26,558 bases of DNA, from assembly GCA_002307145.1 (NCBI GenBank), contig DBTR01000089.1, positions 76,310 to 102,867 on the forward strand, in the 5' to 3' direction. Origin of the DNA: Rhodospirillum sp. UBA1311 (GTDB taxonomy: Bacteria > Pseudomonadota > Alphaproteobacteria > Rhodospirillales > Rhodospirillaceae). Below the pieces are notes generated by a model. The model worked only from the letters and a program-made list of their open reading frames with translations, had not been told where the DNA came from and did no database searches. Positions 21,705 to 26,558 of the stretch are shown piece by piece; position 1 is the stretch's first letter, and every line of letters begins with the position of its first letter. Made by a program: the position numbers and the translations under genes.

Positions 21705-22535
21705 ATGACCAAAGCCCCCTTGAGCGCCGAAACCGCGCTGTGGTACGCCGACGACCTCGACGCCGAGTTCCTGCGCGGACGCTTCGGCGACTACGCCTAT
21801 GATCTTCACACCCATGACACCGCCTGCTTCGCCCTGATCACCGAGGGCGCGATCGACATCCGGATGCGCGACGGACGACGGATCGTACGCGCGGGCGAGC
21901 TTTACGCCATCGACGCCGACGAGCCCCACGCGGGCGTGCCGGTGGATGGCGCCGGGTGGTCGCAACGCACGATCTACGTCGACATGGGAAGCCTGCGCGC
22001 CCGCCTTGCCGACGGGCGCGATGGCATGCTCAAGGTTTCCGGCCCGGTGATCCGCGATCCGGCGTTGAATGCCCTGTTCGTCGCCGCGCACCGCCTTTCG
22101 GAAGGCGGCTCGCCGCTCGCACGGGACGAACGCTATTGCGACTTCGCGGCGCGTCTGTTCGCCCTCCACGTCCGCCAGCCCGCCGGAATCGCCGAGGCCG
22201 GGCGCGAGCCCCTCGCGGTGCGCCGGGCGCGGGAGTTCCTCGATGCCCACCTCGCCGACCGGGTGCATCTCGACGACATCGCCGCCGCAGCCGGATTGAC
22301 GCCGTTCCGCCTTTACCGCGCCTTCGAGCGGGGTACCGGGATGACGCCGCACGCCTATCAGCGCCAGGCGCGGATCCGCGAGGCGGTGCGGCTGATCCGG
22401 CAGGGCGACGCGCTCGCCGAGGTCGCGGCGGCGGCGGGCTTCACCGACCAGGCGCACCTCACCCGCAGCTTCTACCGCCGCATCGGCGTCACCCCGGGCG
22501 CGTTCCGCTCGGCACGGACAAGGACCAAGGAATGA
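21705..22535 (+). CDS. AraC-family transcriptional regulator with cupin sensor
   Basis: A 276-residue regulator. The N-terminal cupin sensor reads GDYAYDLHTHDTACFALITEGAIDIRMRDGRRIVRAGELYAIDADEPHAG, with the paired histidines of the AraC-binding domain. The C-terminal 100 residues contain two helix-turn-helix motifs (LDDIAAAAGLTPFRLYRAFERGTGMTPHAYQR, and LAEVAAAAGFTDQAHLTRSFYRRIGVTPGAFR). This layout is typical of regulators controlling amino-acid exporters or small enzymes. ATG 21705 is chosen; GTG 21684 in frame is possible. The stop overlaps the start of the GNAT gene (ATGA at 22532-22535), so the two are coupled. Confidence 0.92.
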   Translation: MTKAPLSAETALWYADDLDAEFLRGRFGDYAYDLHTHDTACFALITEGAIDIRMRDGRRIVRAGELYAIDADEPHAGVPVDGAGWSQRTIYVDMGSLRARLADGRDGMLKVSGPVIRDPALNALFVAAHRLSEGGSPLARDERYCDFAARLFALHVRQPAGIAEAGREPLAVRRAREFLDAHLADRVHLDDIAAAAGLTPFRLYRAFERGTGMTPHAYQRQARIREAVRLIRQGDALAEVAAAAGFTDQAHLTRSFYRRIGVTPGAFRSARTRTKE

Positions 22536-23032
22536 GACTGGAGATTTCCGCATTCGCGGCGGGCGATCAGGACGGCGTGTTCGCCGTGATTCTGCCGATC
22601 CAGCAGGAGGAGTTCGGAATTCCGATCTCGGCCGCCGACCAGCCCGACCTCGCCGCGATTCCGGCGTTTTATCAGGTCGGCGGCGGCGGGTTCTGGGTCG
22701 CCAGGGTGGCGGGCGAGGTGGTCGGCACGCTGGCGCTCAAGGATATCGGTGGCGGCCGGGGCGCGCTTAGGAAGATGTTCGTCGCTGCGCCCTATCGCGG
22801 CCGGGCGTTCGGCACCGCGCAACGCCTGCTCGACCACGTTCTCGCTTACGCGCAAGAGCAGGGCATCGGCGAGGTCTTCCTCGGCACCACCGAGAAGTTC
22901 CTCGCCGCCCACCGCTTTTACGAGCGCAACGGCTTCCGCGAGATCGCGAAGGCCGAACTGCCGCCAGGTTTCCCCCTGGTGGCGGTGGATACCCGCTTCT
23001 ACGCCCGTCACTCCTCGTCGAGCCAGGCGTAG
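22532..23032 (+). CDS. GNAT family N-acetyltransferase
   Basis: A 166-residue acetyltransferase. The acetyl-CoA-binding region is ALRKMFVAAPYRGRAFGTAQRLLDHVLAYA (about 77-106), where YRGRAFGTA replaces the common RGxGxG/A form, and the C-terminal FLAAHRFYERNGFREI is the usual GNAT ending. Substrate unknown. Its ATG overlaps the TGA of the AraC-type gene by 4 bp, so it is probably translated together with it. Its 3' end overlaps the convergent DUF4336 gene by 25 bp. Confidence 0.93.
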   Translation: MRLEISAFAAGDQDGVFAVILPIQQEEFGIPISAADQPDLAAIPAFYQVGGGGFWVARVAGEVVGTLALKDIGGGRGALRKMFVAAPYRGRAFGTAQRLLDHVLAYAQEQGIGEVFLGTTEKFLAAHRFYERNGFREIAKAELPPGFPLVAVDTRFYARHSSSSQA

Positions 23033-23706
23033 GCCTGCGCGAAGACCTGCTTGGCGTGGTCTTCGAGGATTTCGCCGTGGCAGGGAACGATCCGCCGGAT
23101 GTCCCACTTGAGGATGCGGCGGATGCCCTGGCGCGCCTCGTCGTCGTTGTTGAACGACCAGCGCACCAGCCGGTGCGGCCCGGGGCGGTCGCCGGTGCCG
23201 CCGAACCAGAGATACAGCCGCGTCCAGGCGTCCTTCGGCGCGCGGATGTTCTGCAGCAGGTCGGCGACCAGCAGGGTGTGGCTCTCGGGGTGGAAAATCG
23301 CGGTTTCGTGCAGGCGCGAGCCCTGCACCCGGCTCGGCAGTGCGTCCGTTCCCCAGAGCGGCGGCGGCACGTTGGTAAGATACCCGTCGAAGTGGAGGTC
23401 GCGGCGCTTCGGCGCGAGTTCGGCGGGACCGTAGAGCCTCGCGGTGGGGAAGGCCTTCACCGCTTCGGCGGCGAACAAGTGGTGGTAGGCGTTCGGGCAG
23501 ACGATTGCGCCGACTTCGCCGAGCAGGGCGATTTGATGGCGCAACGCCTCGGGGATCGCAACCGGAGAATAGAGCAGCAGGCGGCCGTTGCCGAGGCGGA
23601 TGATGGTCATCCGCGTGCCCACGGAAAAGCCGAACACGGAAAGCGGCATATCCACGGTCCAAAGATTGGGGGCGATCGAGACGATGGGGCCGGGGGTGGG
23701 GGTCAT
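23008..23706 (-). CDS. DUF4336 protein, metallo-beta-lactamase-like fold
   Basis: A 232-residue protein matching DUF4336, a group with an MBL-like fold. Visible features: IAPNLWTVDMPLSVFGFSVGTRMTIIRLGNGRLLLYSPV at the N-terminus, GAIVCPNAYHHLF (H75 and H76 replace the HxHxDH pattern of true MBL enzymes), HPESHTLLVADLLQNI, and VPCHGEIL near the end with a C-terminal histidine. Because the full metal-binding motif is absent, catalytic activity is uncertain. ATG 23706 gives the family N-terminus; an upstream extension to 23898 is Arg/Ala-rich and unlikely to be coding. Confidence 0.88.
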   Translation of the reverse strand: MTPTPGPIVSIAPNLWTVDMPLSVFGFSVGTRMTIIRLGNGRLLLYSPVAIPEALRHQIALLGEVGAIVCPNAYHHLFAAEAVKAFPTARLYGPAELAPKRRDLHFDGYLTNVPPPLWGTDALPSRVQGSRLHETAIFHPESHTLLVADLLQNIRAPKDAWTRLYLWFGGTGDRPGPHRLVRWSFNNDDEARQGIRRILKWDIRRIVPCHGEILEDHAKQVFAQAYAWLDEE

Positions 23707-23961
23707 GACGAGCCTTCGGAGTGAACGGACGATACGAAACGAAACGCGCGGCGCGACGAAGCGTTGCGGGCGAAGGCGCGGGAAATCCGGAGCCGATTCA
23801 TGATCCTGCGTGGCGCAGGGCGCTCTGCGTGGCGGAACTTCGGCAGCGCGTGCCGCGCCCCGCTTCCGCGCGGGCGCGGAAAAGAGGTGGTGCGGCACGC
23901 CGCGATTCGCGAGATGCCGGTGCGAGTTTCACCGAGTTGGACGGAAGATTCCTGTCTTCGC

Positions 23962-24429
23962 TTAAACCGCGTCCTGGCAGACGTCGACCCAGGTCGCGCC
24001 GACGAGGCTGGCCATCCGCTCCGGCGCGATGCGTAGCGCGCTGTTGGTCGAGCCCGCCGCCGGAAGGACTTCGTCGAAGGCTTTCAGGGAAATATCGCAA
24101 TAGACCGGCAGCGGCGTCGCGAGCCCGAACGGGCAGACACCGCCGACCGGGTGGCCGGTGAGGTCGCTGACCTCGTCGGGCCCGAGCATCCGCGCCTTGC
24201 CGCCGAATGCCGCCTTGATCTTCTTGTTGTCGAGCCGCGCGTCGCCGCGCGCGACGACGAGGAACACCGTCTCGCCCATCTTCAGCGACAAAGTCTTGGC
24301 GATCTGCCCCGGCGCGACGCCGTGGCCTTCCGCCGCCAGCGCCACGGTGGCGGTGCTGGCTTCGAGTTCGAGGATTTCGATGTCGGGCGCGTTCTCGGCG
24401 AAGAACGCGCGGACGGACTCAATGCTCAT
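23962..24429 (-). CDS. YbaK/prolyl-tRNA-deacylase-family protein
   Basis: A 155-residue YbaK/ProX-type protein. K45 (QIAKTLSL), DNKKIKAAFG and the GHPVGGVCPFG loop at 92-102, and the terminal AAGSTNSALRI are characteristic. Family members hydrolyse mischarged aminoacyl-tRNAs (for example Cys- or Ala-tRNAPro); the exact substrate of this one cannot be told. It is the last gene of a reverse-strand operon, 14 bp after the HIBCH-like gene, an unexpected partner for acyl-CoA enzymes. No terminator is evident downstream. Confidence 0.93.
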   Translation of the reverse strand: MSIESVRAFFAENAPDIEILELEASTATVALAAEGHGVAPGQIAKTLSLKMGETVFLVVARGDARLDNKKIKAAFGGKARMLGPDEVSDLTGHPVGGVCPFGLATPLPVYCDISLKAFDEVLPAAGSTNSALRIAPERMASLVGATWVDVCQDAV

Positions 24430-24443
24430 GTCGGAAAATTCCT

Positions 24444-25415
24444 TCAGGCGATGGCGGGGGAGCTCCAGCGCGGCGCGCGGTCCTTGTCGACCAGCATCGC
24501 GCGCACCCCTTCGATGAAGTCGGGCGTGCGGATCATGTCAAGGGCGGTGGCGAGTTCGGCGTCGAGGGCTTCGCGCAGGTTCATGGATTTCGCCGCTTCG
24601 ATCAGCGCGGCGGTGCGGCGCATCGCGTCGGGCGCGTGACCTTGCAGCATGCGCAGGGTCTGGTGCGCCCAGTCGCTTTCGTCCTCGGCGAGGCGGACGA
24701 AAATCTCCAGCACGTCGGCGCTACGGAACGCCTCTTCGATCACCGCGCGGTGGTCGGCAAGTTCGCTGTTCCCGGCATCGCGCGGCAGGCTGTCGAGGAT
24801 GTCGGCGATCTCGCCCGGGTCGGAATGGATCGCGGCTTCGAGCTGGCCGAGTTCGTCGGAGGGGACGAAGTGGGTCGCCATGCCGCAGTAGAGCGCGTCG
24901 GCGCCGGTGAGGCGCGCGCCGGTGAGGCCGAGATACATGCCGATGCCGCCTGAAAGGCGCGAGAGGGAATAGGTCGCGCCGACGTCGGGGAAGAAACCGA
25001 TCGCGGTCTCGGGCATCGCCAGCATCGCCTTCTCGGTGACGACGCGATACTTCGCGTGCATCGAGATGCCCATGCCGCCGCCCATGCAGATGCCGTCGAT
25101 CAGCGAAACATAGGGCTTGGGGAAGACGCTGGTGGCGTAGTCGAGGTCGTATTCGGTCTCGAAGAACCGGGCGTTGGCTTCGTGCTCGCCGTCGAGGCTG
25201 GCTTGGCGCACCGCGCGGATGTCGCCGCCGGCGCAGAATGCCTTGCCCTCGCCCTTCAACACCACCGCGCGGATTTCGGAATCCACCGCCCAGGCGTCGA
25301 GCCGGGCGTGCATCGCCGCGATCATCTCGGGCGTCAGCGCATTCAGCACGCGCGGACGGTTGAGGGTGATCGTGCCGATCCCGTCGGCGGCGGAGAACAG
25401 GATGTCGTCGGTCAT
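24444..25415 (-). CDS. Enoyl-CoA hydratase/isomerase family, 3-hydroxyisobutyryl-CoA hydrolase-like
   Basis: A 323-residue crotonase-fold enzyme. LNALTPEMIAAM, GKAFCAGGDIRAV (57-69), DGICMGGGMGISMH (oxyanion hole, 107-120) and AMPETAIGFFPDVGATYSLSRLSGGIGMYLGLTG with acids E136 and D144 are the hallmark of HIBCH proteins. HIBCH releases 3-hydroxyisobutyrate from its CoA ester in valine degradation. Human HIBCH is longer, but this length suits bacterial homologues. It is 18 bp downstream of an enoyl-CoA hydratase gene, which fits successive steps (methacrylyl-CoA hydration, then hydrolysis). Confidence 0.92.
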   Translation of the reverse strand: MTDDILFSAADGIGTITLNRPRVLNALTPEMIAAMHARLDAWAVDSEIRAVVLKGEGKAFCAGGDIRAVRQASLDGEHEANARFFETEYDLDYATSVFPKPYVSLIDGICMGGGMGISMHAKYRVVTEKAMLAMPETAIGFFPDVGATYSLSRLSGGIGMYLGLTGARLTGADALYCGMATHFVPSDELGQLEAAIHSDPGEIADILDSLPRDAGNSELADHRAVIEEAFRSADVLEIFVRLAEDESDWAHQTLRMLQGHAPDAMRRTAALIEAAKSMNLREALDAELATALDMIRTPDFIEGVRAMLVDKDRAPRWSSPAIA

Positions 25416-25433
25416 GGGGCGGCTTCCGTAAGG

Positions 25434-26210
25434 TCAGCGGTGGGTGAACGCGGGTTTGCGCTTTTCGAGGAACGCGGCCATGCCTTCGGCCCGGCCTTCG
25501 GTGGCGAAGGTGGCATGGAACTGTCGCCGCTCGAAGCGCAGGCCCTCGGCGAGCCCGACTTCCTCGGCGCGGTGCACCGCCTCCTTTGCCAGGATTACCG
25601 CAGGGAGGTTGTGTTCGGCAATGGTTTCAGCGGCTTTCAGCGCTTCCGCCAGGGTGTTGGCGGCGGGTACGACGCGCGCCACCAGCCCGGCGGCCTTGGC
25701 TTCCGCCGCGTCGATCATCCGCCCGGTGAGCACCATGTCCATCGCAAGCGCGCGGCCGACGAGGTGGGGCAGGCGCTGCGTGCCGCCCATTCCCGGGATC
25801 ACCCCGAGGGTGATTTCCGGCTGGCCGAAGCGGGCGTCGTCGCCGGCGATGACGAAGTCGCACATCATCGCCAGTTCGCAGCCGCCGCCCAAGGCAAAGC
25901 CGCGCACCGCGCCGATCACTGGCTTGCGCAGGCGGGGGAAGCGATCCCAGACGCCGAGGTAGTCCTCGGCCAGCACCTCGCCGAAGGATTTCGCCGACAT
26001 TTCCTTGATGTCCGCCCCGGCGGCGAACGCCTTCTCCGAGCCGGTGATCACCATCGCGCCGATGCCGGGGTCGGCGTCGAAGGCTTCGAGCGCGTCGAGG
26101 AGTTCGTGGGCGAGCGCGTCGCAGAGCGCGTTGAGCGCCTTCGGCCGGTCGAGGCGGACCAGCCCGACGCGGCCATGGGTCTCGACGGCGATCTGGGTGT
26201 AGGCGGGCAT
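25434..26210 (-). CDS. Enoyl-CoA hydratase (short-chain crotonase)
   Basis: A 258-residue crotonase. AFAAGADIKEM (61-71) and FALGGGCELAMMCD (105-118) form the oxyanion hole, with catalytic E112, and PEITLGVIPGMGGTQRLP gives the second catalytic E132. Length and motifs match mitochondrial/bacterial short-chain enoyl-CoA hydratase, which hydrates crotonyl- and methacrylyl-CoA in fatty-acid and branched-chain amino-acid breakdown. It is first in a three-gene operon with the HIBCH-like and YbaK genes. GGAGA precedes the ATG. Its promoter region holds a TTGACA inside a perfect palindrome. Confidence 0.95.
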   Translation of the reverse strand: MPAYTQIAVETHGRVGLVRLDRPKALNALCDALAHELLDALEAFDADPGIGAMVITGSEKAFAAGADIKEMSAKSFGEVLAEDYLGVWDRFPRLRKPVIGAVRGFALGGGCELAMMCDFVIAGDDARFGQPEITLGVIPGMGGTQRLPHLVGRALAMDMVLTGRMIDAAEAKAAGLVARVVPAANTLAEALKAAETIAEHNLPAVILAKEAVHRAEEVGLAEGLRFERRQFHATFATEGRAEGMAAFLEKRKPAFTHR

Positions 26211-26238
26211 TGGGGGTCTCCTGTAATGTCTGCGGTAA

Positions 26239-26275
26239 ACCCTAGGGGCGTATTCCGCTATTTGTCAAACAAATA
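26239..26275 (-). promoter_or_regulatory. Promoter and palindrome upstream of the acyl-CoA operon
   Basis: On the reverse strand TTGACA (26268-26263) is 18 bp from a fair -10 TAGGGT (26244-26239). The -35 lies within a perfect palindrome TATTTGT-CAA-ACAAATA (26259-26275), a probable repressor site. To its right, TGGCGT occurs three times (26292, 26310, 26324) before the divergent aldolase gene. Confidence 0.6.
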
Positions 26276-26352
26276 TGATTTTGTCTCCGGATGGCGTCAC
26301 ATGGCAGATTGGCGTATGTCTGGTGGCGTCAACCGCACAGGGAGGGTTTTGC

Positions 26353-26558
26353 GTGCCCAGCCAACCGCTTCGCAGCTTCGCCAGCGACAATTATGCGGGC
26401 ACCGCGCCCGAAATCCTCAAAGCCCTCGCCGCCTGCAATACGGGCGGGGCCAAGCCCTACGGCAACGACGATCTCAGCCTCACGGTCAAGGCGCGCCTCG
26501 CCGAGGTCTTCGAGTGCGACCTCGACGTGCTGCTGGTGCCCACCGGCACCGCCGCCAA
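26353..26558 (+). CDS. Low-specificity L-threonine aldolase / beta-eliminating lyase, N-terminal part
   Basis: Partial gene running off the right edge. The 68 complete codons read FASDNYAGTAPEILKALAACNTGGAKPYGNDDLS followed by FECDLDVLLVPTGTAA, the standard N-terminus of PLP-dependent threonine aldolases (FxSDNxAGxxPE and the PTGTAAN phosphate-binding loop). These cleave threonine or allo-threonine to glycine and acetaldehyde. GTG 26353 is the start, with GGAGGG 6 bp upstream. The PLP lysine is beyond the window. It is divergent from the acyl-CoA operon. Confidence 0.88.
   Translation, partial: MPSQPLRSFASDNYAGTAPEILKALAACNTGGAKPYGNDDLSLTVKARLAEVFECDLDVLLVPTGTAA

Noticed and set aside
23864..23881. 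TTCCGCGC-GG-GCGCGGAA inverted repeat as the terminator of the YbaK operon
   Set aside because: It has no T-run on either strand, and such repeats arise readily in very GC-rich spacers.
26292..26331. TGGCGT triple repeat as a CRISPR-like or iteron array
   Set aside because: Copies are only 6-8 bp, unevenly spaced (18 and 14 bp), and too few; at most they are activator half-sites.

Overview
The window is high-GC DNA with strong G/C bias at third codon positions, Shine-Dalgarno-led genes and many alphaproteobacterial-type families (OhrR-type MarR, DUF1127, DUF2000, DUF924, SRPBCC/ArsR pairs, HIBCH). It most resembles a free-living alphaproteobacterium, perhaps Rhodospirillales; this is inferred from gene content and composition, with no rRNA or database comparison. 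No tRNA, rRNA, CRISPR array, integrase or complete insertion sequence was seen.

Layout. 1-495: 3' end of guaA and its terminator. 555-1421: a MarR-GNAT fusion with a palindrome over its ribosome-binding region. 1418-3360: an anomalous stretch. It holds the 3' remnant of a host-like gene, a 15-bp GNRA-loop hairpin, and an AT-richer 464-codon orphan gene with a coiled coil and a Cys/His/Trp C-terminal module; it is the best candidate here for something undescribed. 3364-7020: DFR-like SDR, TenA, a second SDR and a divergent AraC regulator. 6996-7935: an ArsR-SRPBCC operon whose -35 and -10 elements are each overlapped by a palindrome. 7961-9333: RutG-like uracil permease with its terminator. 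9669-13106: EamA transporter, purT, a PEP-mutase/isocitrate-lyase-like enzyme and a YffB/ArsC-like protein. 13157-15332: an HSL-type esterase divergent from an OhrR-type regulator with three palindromes between them, then DUF924. 15329-17659: a MocR regulator (predicted leaderless), DUF1127, and a flavin reductase whose Shine-Dalgarno lies in a perfect 12-bp hairpin. 17698-21643: Lrp/DUF2000, LysR/epoxide-hydrolase-like and pyridoxamine-oxidase-like/DUF2000 pairs. 21705-23706: AraC-GNAT, then a DUF4336 protein. 23962-26210: an enoyl-CoA hydratase, HIBCH-like hydrolase and YbaK operon. From 26353: the start of a threonine aldolase.

How it fits together. Most of the window consists of small regulator-plus-enzyme units: eight transcription factors from seven families (MarR twice, AraC twice, ArsR, MocR, Lrp, LysR), most beside a short palindrome-bearing promoter and one or two oxidoreductase, hydrolase or acyltransferase genes. 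This suggests a stress, detoxification or nutrient-scavenging accessory region. Convergent genes are packed very tightly: seven tail-to-tail pairs overlap by 4 to 25 bp.
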